From Luscinia megarhynchos (lineage: Eukaryota; Chordata; Aves; Passeriformes; Turdidae): a stretch of 64,000 nt of DNA. Numbering within the stretch: position 1 is the stretch's first letter; each line of letters opens with the position of its first letter. Location: NCBI GenBank assembly GCA_034336665.1, contig CM067566.1, positions 20,132,330 to 20,196,329 of the forward strand, written 5' to 3'. The notes below the pieces were generated by a model. That model saw only the letters and a program-made list of their open reading frames with translations, did no database searches and was not told the origin of the DNA. Below are positions 24,780 through 37,100 of the stretch, piece after piece. Both the position numbers and the translations under genes were made by a program.

Positions 24780-25174
24780 CATCCACAAAAAGACCCCTAT
24801 TTCAGACTACATCTATGAAACTGGGCAGTGAAAATGGCTTCTTACATGAGATTCAGTAGCAAATATATCACTTTACTGAGATCATTCAGGCCTTCAGATC
24901 ACTATGTTCTTTCAGAGAAGGATGTTTGCTCAAGGTCTGTCACTTTGTGCAACGATGTACTCTTGAGTGATGTTGCAGGTCTTTTCTACTCATTCTTGGT
25001 GAAACTTCACAACTTATTTAGGAGCAAAGTAGTCAGAAAACCAGAAACTGATTATGACTGTGTAACCTCATTCGATGCTTGGCATTGTGAATCAAAACTT
25101 TCTGTTTCAAGAAATCTTATTTATTATAAATAAATCCTTAGTGAAAGAAAAAAAAAAAAAAAGAAAAAAAAAAA
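24780..25174 (+). other. Possible retroposed transcript end with A-tail
   Basis: AATAAA at 25129-25134 is followed 13 bases later by an A-tract of 27 bases with one G (25148-25174). That is the layout of a reverse-transcribed mRNA 3' end. Upstream, 24828-25133 is open for 101 codons from an ATG, but I recognise no protein in it. The 5' limit is not visible, and I could not confirm a target-site duplication. It may simply be an A-rich microsatellite downstream of a chance hexamer. Confidence 0.25.
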
Positions 25175-25199
25175 TCAGAGTATTCTACATGTGAAAAGA

Positions 25200-25520
25200 G
25201 AGAAGATAATGAAGATGGCCCCTTTAGGGTGTTGTTAGGGAAGCCTGTGGAACAGTGTCATGGAAGACAGTGCTCGGGACAGGGACCTTGCTGCACACCT
25301 GAGCTACAGACTGCTCTCCTGGATTCTGCAGGAGCAAGGGAGCAGTCCTGTGTCTCTGCCCCTCCTCTGCAGAGTGCTCTGCTGCCTGCTGTTGACAACT
25401 TTTGTTTGCTTTTGCGTGGAATTTGGAGCACGACAAAGCAACAACTGTTCTATGGGGCTGCGTAAAATGGTAAAATATACAGGGACAATTCAATATCACT
25501 GCGCTAGAAAGAGACATTTG
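25200..25520. other. GC-richer unidentified block
   Basis: About 300 bp richer in G+C than the flanks, open on both strands for 78-97 codons (25224-25544), with CTGCTG/CTCTGC words. It starts shortly after the A-tract. It may be retroelement-derived. No protein motif is recognised on either strand; simultaneous openness of several frames argues for composition, not coding. Confidence 0.35.
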
Positions 25521-27348
25521 AAGATCTCAATGTTAAATTGTTAGATGCAGAGATCTAAAGTGGTACCTCAAGACTTTATTTTCCTTGATAAAACAGAAAA
25601 CACCACACTTTTCATTCTAGGAAAAGAAACATCTAAATCCTTTCTGGACCGTGGTTTCTACATACGTGAATAATTGCCACAGAAAATGTACAGCACCATT
25701 GCTATCTGTTGTTTTGCATTTAATTTATCTTAGAAAAGACAAAGAAACCCCAGTAGAATTACTTGAAATCAGAGGCTGGAACTTCTCACATATGTAGTCT
25801 CCAGAAATCCTTATTCTAAGTAAGTTAGCTGCCAGAATCCTGAAAATTAATCCTGCTGATGTAGAAAAGCTACTTATCAGAATACAGATAAACAGAGTTG
25901 CTTTTGTGAACTTGTATGTGTGAATGAATTTTCCATCCTTCTGTGATAATGGACACAAATCCTAGATGTTTTTCAATAAAGTGGTCCCACATCTTTCCCT
26001 GTGCATTTTATTTGTTCATCTGGTGACATCTTTAGTCCATGTGATTGTTCTTTCCTCCATTTATTTTGAAATAAATCCTTCACCTTGTACACCTCCAATT
26101 TCTCCAGAAATTTACATCTTTAAATTCAGATCCAGATGGCGAGCAGAGTATTAAGATGTACCAAACCAAATTCTTTCATTAAGTCAATGGCTTATCATTG
26201 TTAGCAAAATTTTCCAGATGAGTAGATGAGAATTTACCACTAATGAAATATGAAAACACCTTGTGAATTAATATTTTTAATAATTTAAGATGTAGAATTG
26301 TTTATTTCTTTCTGTTGTATCAAGAAAAACATATATGTATGTATAAGAAAAAATAGAGAAGGTCACCAAAAAAGGATGGTGCTGTTGCTAGCCTGCTGCA
26401 TCTAATCACAAACTGGTGAGTGATTCTGAAATTAGGAAATTTCTATGTAATAGCACCATAAAAAATAAAAGATTCAGCCTGGAATAGTTAGAGTTCCAAA
26501 GATGCCTCAGTATTTATTCCTCAGCATTTTTTTATTTAAAAGTGTATATTTTTGTGGCCAAAATAATGGTTACCAATTTTAGCAGTAGCAGTAGTAGTAG
26601 TAATAGTATTATATTAAAGTGGGAGACTAAACAACAATCTCAATAATATAAGGAAGTGCTTAAAAAATAAATGTGCCATTTTATTTTGAAAATTGATATC
26701 ATTTTGCCCCACTTTTTCTACTTAAAAAGAGATTAACTAACCCAGTTTAGTTCCATCTATGTTCCCCCTCAAATACTTGAAATGAAACTGTCCATCAGAG
26801 AAATGACCAGCAGATATTTTGTAATTAGTTCTTGCTATTTTTCTTGCTCCTTTGCCTTGATACCAATCAAACTACAATTGCAAGTCCATGAAGAATTTTA
26901 CCATTTATTTCACCTAGTGTCTCATAACAAAATTCAGTCATTTACAGTGAGTCTCCAAGTCATTATTGTGAATTAGTGGGGCTCTTTTGCATGGCATCAA
27001 AAGTAATGAGTTTATGCCTCAGAGTATTTACAGTTTACTAAACAACTCTTCCTTTTTGTACCTTGCATACTAAACATTTCCCTCTCTGAATGGTTATTAT
27101 TTTATCCATTTAACATAACAATGAAAAACATATAATTACATCTAAGCATCTGAATTACTGGATAAGAGTTGAATTTTAATTAATTAGAATAAGCCTGGTC
27201 AATTCCCTTTCCTCGTGATAGTGGGAAAAAGGATCATTCTAAGACTAAGATAATGTTCCATGACTACATTCTAGCATAGCCTCACTGTCTAGACAAAATT
27301 TCCATTTTAATGTCACTAATATTTGCATAAATACTTTTCTTTCTCTTC
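25521..27348. other. AT-rich unique sequence, no gene seen
   Basis: No gene or transposon is recognised. A short GTA-rich trinucleotide patch lies at 26580-26608. Confidence 0.55.
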
Positions 27349-27383
27349 ATAGAATCATAGAATGGGTTGCCCTTGAAGGACCA
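27349..27383 (-). mobile_element. CR1 LINE (minus strand), 3' terminal part, split by insertion
   Basis: ATAGAATCATAGAATGGGTT is the reverse complement of a CR1 3' tail, followed by a degraded GGAAGGGACC-type block ending in GAAGGACC. The next expected base block, TTAAAGATCATCTAG, appears only at 27586, after a 200-bp plus-strand CR1. This piece and 27582-28240 are therefore one element. Confidence 0.9.
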
Positions 27384-27581
27384 GAAAGAATTTATTCAGG
27401 TATAGAGTTATTAAGCATTGGGATGGGCTACCCATGGAGGTGGAGTGGCCATCCCTGGAGATGTTCAAGAAACAGCTGGACATGGGAGTGTTAAGGTCTA
27501 GTTGAATAGGCAGTTGGTTAAACATTAGATGTGATGATTTAAAAGGGTTTTTTTCTAACTGAAATGATTCTGTGACTCTGT
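27384..27581 (+). mobile_element. CR1 LINE 3' end nested inside an older CR1
   Basis: Landmarks on the plus strand: TTATTAAGCATTGGGATGGGC (27409), CCCATGGAGGTGGAGTGGCC (27431), ATCCCTGGAGATGTTCAAGAAACAGCTGGACATGG (from 27451), then the 3' UTR and the tail AATGATTCTGTGACTCTG (27563-27580). The sub-type differs from the copy at 6.8-7.1 kb: the 3' UTR here has the 'TTCAAGAAAC..CTGGAC' form. It interrupts the minus-strand CR1 precisely between its ACC and TTAAAGATC blocks, so it inserted later. It is truncated at the 5' end and has no coding capacity. Confidence 0.9.
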
Positions 27582-28010
27582 AATCTTAAAGATCATCTAG
27601 TTCCAATGCCTCTGTCATGAGCAGGCAGAGCTTTCACCAGACCAGTTTGCTCAAAGCTCTGTCTAACCTGGTCCTGAATACTCCCAGGGATGGGGCATCC
27701 ACAACTTCTCTGGGCAGCCTGCTTCAGACAGTTCCTATTTCCCTATCCTCACAGTAAAGAATTTCTTCCTAATATTTAATCTAAATTTAATCTCTTCAGT
27801 TTAAACCATTCTTCCTTGTCCCATCACTACACATTGTTGTAAAAACTCTCTTTAGCTTTCTTCTAGGCTCCACTTTAGGTACTGTTATAAGGTTTCCCCT
27901 GGAATACTCTCTTCTCCAGGGTGAACAATACAAATTCTGTCAGCCTTTCTTCATAAGGAGAGGTGCTTCATCCCTTTGATATGGGGTTTTCATTCTGCTC
28001 TCCCATTCTG
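27582..28010 (-). mobile_element. CR1 LINE (minus strand), 3' UTR and end of ORF2, continued
   Basis: Continuation of the split minus-strand CR1. Landmarks include TTAAAGATCATCTAGTTCCA (27586), CACCAGACCAGTTTGCTCAAAG, CAGGGATGGGGCATCCACAA (27686), CTTCTCTGGGCAGCCTGC, ACAGTAAAGAATTTCTTCCTAA (27751), CTTCTCCAGGGTGAACAA (27911) and CTTCATAAGGAGAGGTGCTTCA (27949). On the minus strand this covers the last part of ORF2 (the reverse-transcriptase C-terminal region) and the 3' UTR. It carries many substitutions and no intact frame. Confidence 0.92.
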
Positions 28011-28240
28011 TCTTTCAGCTTGTGGGCTGGATACACTCAGCATAACTGACCCTGCTATTAAAGACTGAGGCAAAGAAGGAATCAAGTATCTCATCCTTTA
28101 CTGTATCCTCTGTCATATTTCCCCTGTATGCAATAAGGGATGGATGGAAATTTTCCTTAGCCTGCCTTTTGTTGATGATGCATTTCTAAAAAACATTTTG
28201 GCTGTCTTGTACTAAAGTAGCCATTTTTGTATAAGATTAC
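28011..28240 (-). pseudogene. CR1 ORF2 relic (endonuclease-RT linker region)
   Basis: Read on the minus strand, about 28226 down to 28045 translates to a stretch with NKRQAKENF, then EDTVKDEILDSFFASVFNS. The FFASVF motif and the preceding KR.AKEN segment are characteristic of the region of CR1 ORF2 between the endonuclease and reverse-transcriptase domains. It contains an in-frame stop. In an intact CR1 this region lies well upstream of the part at 27582-28010, so the copy has lost most of the reverse-transcriptase sequence in between (junction near 28010-28040) or consists of two neighbouring fragments. Confidence 0.65.
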
Positions 28241-31200
28241 TATGTCAGCATCACTGATTACTAGGTCAGCCTTAAAATTATTTTCATGCTAGAAAAAGAT
28301 GTAAATTAGGGGGAGTTTTGTTTATATAGCAGCTCAAGAATAGCAGGAAAGGAAACAACATATAGGGATCAGAAAGGCCTCCTAAACTGTTTCAAATCAT
28401 AAGGAGTTGCTATTTCAAATACAGTAGTGGGCTACATTTCCTTACAGAAAAGAACTGCAGAGTTGTACCCAGAACTTATAGATTCCTTCATTTCCATATA
28501 CTCCTTAGCTGTCTAGTAACACTCCTACTCTTGGCATAACTACCATAATGCAAAATAAAGAATAAAATAAAAGCCAGTGCTAAAACAAAAGTAAATTCAG
28601 TGTCTGTTTATTGCATTTGAATTATAAGTCATTCAATGATGCAGGAATTAATTTTAGTATAACTGTTCTTTTGTTGTCTAATTTTAGTACGAATTTTTAA
28701 TAAATATGCTTAATAGTGATTTAAAGTACTTATTCACATATAAACCCTTAACACTTGCATCAATCCAGTTGATTTCAGTGGTAGATGGAAACCAGAAGGA
28801 AAAATATTTTCTCTTCTTAGTTCTGTTCTGCTCTGACGTTTCTATTTCCATCTCTGCAATGTTATCATGACCTTTTATAAACACATTTCTGCTCAATCAT
28901 ATCACCTCTTTCACATCTGGTGTTGCAGGAGTGTGGTTCAATGAGGTGGCCAACAACAGAGTCCAGAGCTCAGAAAGAATCTCTTGACAAATACCCTAAT
29001 TTCTTTTCTTTCACATATCTCTTGATCACTTTATGCCATTCACCTTTCTAGGTTCAACTCTTAAAAGAGCATCTCGATTTATTTATCTTACTCATATTTG
29101 AAAACCAATAAGCTTTCTTATATTATCCATACAGTATTTTTAACCTATTACAATTTTCAGAAGGCAAAAAACTAAATACTGCAGTGACTTAAGACATAGA
29201 AAAATTCAATACTTTAATCAGGCTTTTTCCTGCAAGTTGTTAAAGTTGAATGTAAACAATCATCTAAACATGAAATTATTTTTAGCAATTTCTATTTATA
29301 CGTGCACATACAGACAAAACAAAGCAGAAAAACACTACCTAACCAAAAACCACGCAAATCTGCCCTCCGTAGGTTTTAGATAGCACAAGTTCACTGTCTG
29401 AAAAACCTGGAGACAAGAAACTTGCAATCTTAGGCATAGCTGAAAATACTAGAAAATACTTTGTTTTTATAAGACATTAACTTTAATTTAATTGAGCAAG
29501 CATTTAATTTATAGAGGAAGTGTTAAAAATTAAATTAAGTATTTCTAAACGGTCCTGTCTTGTCCCTCAGCTTGTCATAAAATTTGCCTGTTATGCAATA
29601 ATTTTCCAAACACATTGTAACCAAGAATTGTACTTTTGGAAACATATAATACTACACAAGCAGCCAGAGTTACATTAAATGAAACATAGAAGTGGAACAT
29701 TCATAAGGGCATAAAGAATCATTGAGGAACTACACCTTGAAAAAATGGTACAGAAAGCCCTATTGATTTACTTTTGTTCAGGGACTCATTTCTGTTCAAC
29801 AAAAGGGATTGCCAAGAAGTTTGACACTCCTAAAAAAGGGATGTGCTAGTATAGAAGTTATATACAGACACCGCAATAGTTCTTTCTGAGAGATGAAATT
29901 CTGCAAACTAAATGTAATGACGAGTCCATTGACAAGATGACATTCATTTGAGCAGCAGGCAGTAATAGTGGATAGATAAGTCAGATACTTTCAGCTGACA
30001 CAGGCTAAATATGCAGCCATAATCAGTGTTTCAGAACAGTATCTCTAATTTGACACTGATGCGGAGAGGTTTCTGTGCAGCTTTCTAAAAATGGACTTTG
30101 TTGTCACATTGGCATGCACGTGTGTAAAACATGCTGTCACTCTCACAACCTCTAGTCCTGACTCTTGATGGAGCTCCACTTATTTTCAAGGCATTTATGA
30201 ATAGAAGAGAGAGCCACACTTGCAGATCTGTCCTGAAGTGAAGTGTCAAATTCAATGTGTGTTGGACTGTCTTTTTCAGGAGCATGAACAAGACAAAGCA
30301 ACCAGCAAAAGAAACTCCAGCCTTGCTGATACTGGCTATGAAATGAAAGAATCTTTTGCTGCAAGGGTTTTGTTAGCTCATTCTCTGAAGTTCAGATGAA
30401 GGTTTAGGGGTTAAGGGGAGAAAGAAATTTTACTGTTGTCAGTATAAAGAACCTATGAGCATTTATAATGGTGGAATATTCCATGTTTTTCTTTATGGAA
30501 AAACAGCTACATTAGTCCAATTTCTTTACATTAGTAGGTAGTATTTTGATAAGTTCCAGTACCAGATAATTAGAAGGCAAATAACTGTTTAAATGTGAAA
30601 CATAAATATTTCTTAAAAAACAATGGGTAGTAAAATTAGAGATTACTATATAAGACATTAAGACAACAGATAAACTTATTTTTTAAATATTTATTTTTAT
30701 GAGATTTTCAATTATTTAGTTCTCATTAATGTACTAACAAGTACATTAAATCTCCAGCATATAGTTTAGCAAAGAATTGGATGCAAGTTGCTAGACAGTC
30801 ATAGAAAAATTGTGGAACCTATGACCTCAACAGTTGCATCAAAAACTGATTTTAGCAGTGATAATTCATCAAAATGTATCCCATAATTCTTATGTTCAAT
30901 TAAAAATATCAATTTAGAAAATTAAATTTTTACCACTTTTCACAAACATTGTTAGTTTCATTTCTCAGAATTAGATCTTTCATATACTGAATATCAGAGC
31001 AGAAAATAGCATTTTTCATACACAGTTCCTCAACCTCAACTCATCTAAATGTTTGGGATTCAAGAAAGAATTCTAGCTAAAAGGAAGACGATTTAAGAAT
31101 TTCAAGCATAACGGTAGTTTTCTTGTGATCATCCTGTGACAAATGATAACATAAGAAAAAACAGCAAGAAAAGAAAGAAAATAAGAATTTTTGGAGAGAG

Positions 31201-32235
31201 AAACTGTTGAAACAAATTCTGTTTGCAAATGTGCTTGATTTCAAGAAAGATTTTTTATTTTCAAAATAAAAAAAAATAAAAATACGTGAGATAATTTTTA
31301 TTTCTAAAGTCACAACAAAGAACAAATATATAACAGAAATCAATTTTCTGTGGCTGTAGATTTTCAGTAAATGCAAAAGTATCATTAATGAAAGGCCAGA
31401 CTTGACACTTTCAAATGAGTTATTTTTTTATTGGAGGAAAATTCCAGAGATTAATTTGTTTCTACACTAATAACATATAACCTCTTCCTGTCCTCCCCTT
31501 GCTAGGGAACAAAGCAGGCAAATTTTTTGCACCTTTCTACATGTATATTTCTCTGGTTCAAACACATACCACAATTAATAGATATTCATGTGCATTCTTG
31601 GCAGGTTAACACTAAGGAGTAGCCTGTTAGATACAGTGTGATAATATGATGATTAACAGTTTTATGTACAAAGGTGTTAGGACTTTCTAAAGGCTAAATA
31701 TGTTGGCAGGTGCAGTGAAACTATCACTAAAACAAAGATGTGACTTTCTGCCCAGCCAGAGTTCTGGGGTTGTTCAGTTTTCTTAAAGTGAGGACACCAG
31801 AACAAGTCAAATTATTTTAAGCTGCAAACAATTAAGCAAAAGCTATAATTCAAAGGTTTCAAACTGAGAAATACAGTATGCTGGTAAATTTTGGGGAAAT
31901 AAGGAAACTAATTTTAAAGAAATTTGTGCATAGATCTGTCCTCTGGACACTGAGTCTATTCACTGAGTCCTGTTTACTGGTACTGCCTTCAGTTCAACAA
32001 TATTTTCTCTCCTCTGGGCTGCAATAAACATCTGGGCATTCCTGAAAAAATTGGCTTCTGTTACTCTGACAATATGTGCACTTGTATGCCTTCTATGTTT
32101 ATCTCCTTTTGACCTGCCTGAACACTACACCCCTGAAGATATCCCTCACTTAAGCATTCCAATTTAGATTTTTCTAAGAAATCATATTCTATTCTGTATT
32201 CCCAAGTGTCCAAGAAAAGCTGAGAATTTTTTTCT
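28241..32235. other. AT-rich unique sequence, no gene seen
   Basis: No transposon is recognised. A segment at 30280-30397 follows an acceptor-like CTTTTTCAG and is open on the plus strand for 39 codons (see findings). Other ORFs, up to 102 codons at 31077-31385 on the minus strand, look random. Confidence 0.5.
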
Positions 32236-32236
32236 T

Positions 32237-32279
<43 letters not shown>
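32236..32279. repeat. Compound (TA)n(TG)n microsatellite
   Basis: About nine TA units (32236-32254) run directly into about thirteen TG units (32254-32279). The TG part can form Z-DNA, and the TA part melts easily. Confidence 0.95.
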
Positions 32280-34038
32280 ATTAATTTTAAAAGGATGAAA
32301 TAGGAAATATGTTAATCTGATTGGTAAGAAATGGGATAGAAACCCTTTAGAGAAGATGATTTATACATTCAGGAAAACAAAGGCACAAATACAGATGCTC
32401 TAAGTCACTGTATTTGACATTGCATTATATTCCTTTGCTTCAGGATCATGAACTGAAAATGGAAATATTCATTTACAGTGAAGATTGTAAGTACATAAAA
32501 ATATTCATGAAACCTTAAATACTAATGCACCTTTAAATATTTTTAAATGGAGTTGATATTTGATCTTGTTTAATCAAAGTATGTCATTTGGGCTCAATTT
32601 ATTAGCAAGCTCTACTTATTTTGCTTTCTTTTTTTTTGCAAGTTGTATTTAGTTTGCCAGTGACTCAGAATTGTATGAGTTCCTTCTCCTGTGATTCCTG
32701 ACACAAAATTACTGCCTCTTCAGTTTTCATGATATGAACTAAATTTTACAGACCAAAACCTTTCAACCCAGCTTTGGAGTCTGAATTCAATACAATTTGT
32801 GTTCTCAAGGCAGAATCTCAGGTGAAGCAATAGAATCCCACTTCATCCCCTCCCTCAGTGGTTCCCACTAGCAGCTGAGAATCTGAAGTTGCAGCTGAAA
32901 GAGGCTCAGAAGTATTTATAAAAATAGCCTCAGTGTTAACAGTGATAAATTGCTGTGGCAATTGTAGCATGCTTGCCGATAACAATGCAGTTGCTTTAGC
33001 AATTTTTAAGGTACTACAAACTTTATCAACTCCATACTTCTGAGGTTTGTTTGTAAGAAATATTTACGGGGTTATAAAAAAAGAAGTGGCAAGCTTCTTT
33101 ATGGAGTTTGTAACCTAAATGTGCCTTTGCTACTTGTCTGAGGATTTCAACAGTGAAAAGAAAAAAATGAATGTTGTGCAATAATGTTAGTGTGCAAAGA
33201 CAGGAGAACATTAGAAGGAGCTTTTATTTTGACACCATCTTTATCTGAAGAAAACCTTGTTCCTTTATTATGGAATGGCGAATACTTGAAATAGAAATTA
33301 AAAGGCTAGTACTCTTAAAGTGGGGTGGAATTCTAATTATCTGAGCGAACACCTCTGTATCTTCTCTAATTTGGTGTAGTTAAATAAAATTGGAAGATTA
33401 GAATACAACAGGCCAGATCATAAAAATTTCCTATCTGCTACTGATTGCTACCAAGACAATTTGTATTTCTGAATAGCTCTGTTAGTGTCTTAAAAAGCCA
33501 GGAAAAGATGAAGACAAAATTAACTTGAGTATTTTTCTCAAATTTAGGGTAACCTTGTAGGTCTGACCTGATAGATGCAATCAGACTCTCTCTGAATCAA
33601 ACTCAGTGGCAAATTTAAAGCTGCACCTGAAAAATCCTGTATGAATTATCAGTAATAATTGAATAATTTAGTTTATCTGTAAACCGTTCATTGTTATGCA
33701 GTAGATTCTTATTTCTGTAAAACACTTACAGAAAAACATACATTTTCTACAGACAAAGTGCAGATTTTCAGAGATGCAGTTAATCTTTTTCAGATAACAG
33801 ATAAGAAAAAAAATCCTTGCTTTCATTGCCTTTGAGGATCACAATTTTATGTGACATGCAATACCTCCTTTAAAACCAAATTGATTTTCATTAATGGTAT
33901 TTTTAGTGTCTAATTCTTTAGTAATGGAGTCCTGAATTTGGATTCTATTACTTTTTTCAAGAATGAATAACTAGTCTGTCATTTTTGGATCACCCTTCTA
34001 AAACACCAGAAATTACAAACTGTTGTGCTACACTCTGA

Positions 34039-34104
34039 AAAAATAAATTGTTAAAAATTAAAAACTAAATTAAAAAATTTAAAAAAATTAAAATGTAAAA
34101 TATA
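34039..34104. repeat. A/T low-complexity tract
   Basis: Almost purely A and T with AAATTAAAA-type words. Low complexity. Confidence 0.8.
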
Positions 34105-37100
34105 AAGCTGGCTTGTCAGCCATTCCTTCTTATGCTCAGTTCAATTCAGTATGCATACCTTATAACCTAGACCACTTTAATTTAGAAGAGACTTATTCTG
34201 CAACCCTTTATATTCATAGCCAGCATTTTAAATTCTTAATATAACATCTTCATTAGCCCAATCTCAGACAAAGGACATTTTTTCTCTATTAAATATCAGT
34301 ATTCTCTTCTTGTTCTGCTATTTCAAAAGTCTTTCTGATTTAGTTCATTTTACCTTCCTAACTTTTTGATCTATCAGACCCTTTTTCAGTCTTATCTGTC
34401 AGTCATGTACTTTTTTTTTAAAAAATTCGAATCTTTTTGGACTTGTCTTTTCATCAGTGCATCTCCAAGAGTTAACAGGTTTTAGTCTGTATAATTAAAA
34501 CAGTTCTGTTTATCATGTCTTCTGAAGTGCTTTAAAGCCACTGTGCTCATGCTGAAACTTTAGAAAGATTTTCTCTTCATCACTTGCATGGAAATATCTC
34601 AAAATGCACAAATATCTCAAAATAAAAACTGATTCTTCAACAGATCTCAAAACACAGATGCTAATTAACCTTATTTATCAGAGTACTCATGATATTCCAG
34701 AGATTAATTTTTAAACTTGTTTAATTATTTAAAATATCAAAATCTAAGGCTAATTTAAAATCTAATAAAGTTTAGTGGGATTCTAAATAATGAGTAGGAC
34801 AGCTTATTGTTATAAAACATCTGCATTGGCTAGTAAGGTTGCTAGCAATTCAATAAATCTAAAAGCCACTGCTAAAATAAAACAAAATCAGAGTTTATGT
34901 CTGCATTTCACAGACTCATTTGAGAGACCATTTCAGAAAAGAATAAGGATGTAGGAATTACAGTAAAATCTCTTTGATGGGTAATGTCAGTATTAAAATT
35001 AATGAAAAAGATAGATGAAAATGTTGAGGAACAGGAGAGAAGGCTGCATATGTAATAGTTTCAGGAGATCCCAGACCTCCAACAACCTTATTTACATTTG
35101 GAAGAAGTGAAAACATAATTTCAGGAAAAAACAGCATTTAATCATCTTAAGTATTTTAGCCTTTGCTGTGGCTAGAGGAGAGCAAATCTACCACCTCATT
35201 GAAGAGAAAGTTGGGAAATAATTTGTCCCATGTGCATAGGTACAAACACCTAGAAAATTGTAATGGGAGGGTTTTCAGCCCTTCTGCCTGAAGCATGAGA
35301 GGACACAGGGACCAAAAACAGTTCCTAGCACTGAGGGTTGTCTGACACTACAATAATATGGCAGGTGAAAAAATTAGCAGCATTCTAAGTCTTTTGAAAA
35401 GAATTAGTGAACCTTTCAAAAGATGTTCTCTAATGCAGTTGTGTGAAAATTTCATCAGCATTTTTGCACAACAGTCATTTCTGGCACTGGAGGCTGGGAG
35501 CTCTGGAATCAGCTTCTTAATTCTTTTTCTCCAGGCCTCGATGAACAGAATTGAAAGTGTGTGCTACATGCTTATGACAGTTGCAGCTCATGGTTGAAAC
35601 AAAAATTCATACTTCAGCACATCTGCTAGTATCCTCTGAGTTATATATCATTTGTGTGTATGATGCACAATCAGGTCGTTGTCATCTATTCTCCCATTTG
35701 ATGCTGGCCACGAAAAAGTCAAGAAAAGAGACCAGTAATCCCACACTGTTCAAAGAATGCTTTTCACATTGGTAACTGACTGATGTTTCTTGCTCCTCTC
35801 CTCAAAGGCATACTAACAGCTAAATTTCAATCTGAGCAGTTTCTTCCCACCACTTCTAAGAAATTTTGAATAAATTCTCTTCTGAACTTGTTCTCTCTGT
35901 ATTCTTCATTCGTTTTTTCCTCTCCTCAGTGCATACATAATTCAGCTCCTAGAATTACCCAGGTCTGTTCTATGCAAATGATCCCCTGCCATTACAAAAG
36001 CTTTAGATCTTTCACCCTTACCTATTTTTTGGAATATTGCACAGGGATAAGTTTTAAAGAATGATCATACATTGCTTTTCAGGTTTTACACTTGGTAGAA
36101 AATAATTTTATTCTCAAAAGAAAGACAGTATTTTAAAAAATATACCATTTATTGGGTCAGCAAATACATTCTGATAAAATAATCTACATCACGATTTGGA
36201 GGTCAAATAAGAAGGAAACAAGTTATGATGCCACATAGAAACATACAGTGGCATATATAAGTGGCATTCATAAGAATGACCTCTTACAGAGAAAATATTG
36301 ATTTACAGTATACTGGTATATTTTCTTCACAGAAATTACCTACTTTCTGTTGGCTTAGTTTTTATGAAGCAAAATGATAGCCAGGCAACCTTCTGGACTT
36401 CTAGGCAAAGGCAAAACTCACATTGTCCGTTGTGAAGTGAGGAATTTTCTTCAAATCAGTTTTGAGCCTTCAAGAAAGAGACACCATGTAGAGTCTTGAA
36501 CTAAAGATATCAAACCAAAACAATGAGGATAAATAAAAAATAATATACATCAGGAGATATCCTGTATAATAATGCTAAACTGTCAGCTTTGTGTAGTATT
36601 AAGTCTGTAAAACTAATCAATTATATTTGCAGTGACATCCTTTTCTACAGATATAGTATGATTCAGATAAACAGAGTGCTATTACACTCCCTTTTCCTCT
36701 GTGTATGTAGAATATTAGAAGAAAATGAAGGAAATTTTCAGTAAACATATAAGACATTCAAAACATTCTACAGCTACAGTAAGAAAATAGCAACAAAAAG
36801 GAAATAATTTATTTACAAAAAGTAGAATTTTTTTTCTATAATTTCTAAGGACAGGTTTTTTCTTATTAAAGTTTGGTCCATTTAATTAAAAACCTAGATA
36901 CTGAATTGAAGATGAGAGCTGGCTGATAGAATCACATCAAAGTAGTCTTTCTGAAGAAAAAAGTTGCATGGTGTACTAGAAATAGAGCTGCTCCATGGAG
37001 CAACTCAAAATTGGAAGGTCAGAAAAGAAGCTGACCTATTGCTGGGAACAACAGCAGAACAACAGTGACTTTTGGATAGCTGCTAATGCTCTAGGACTGA

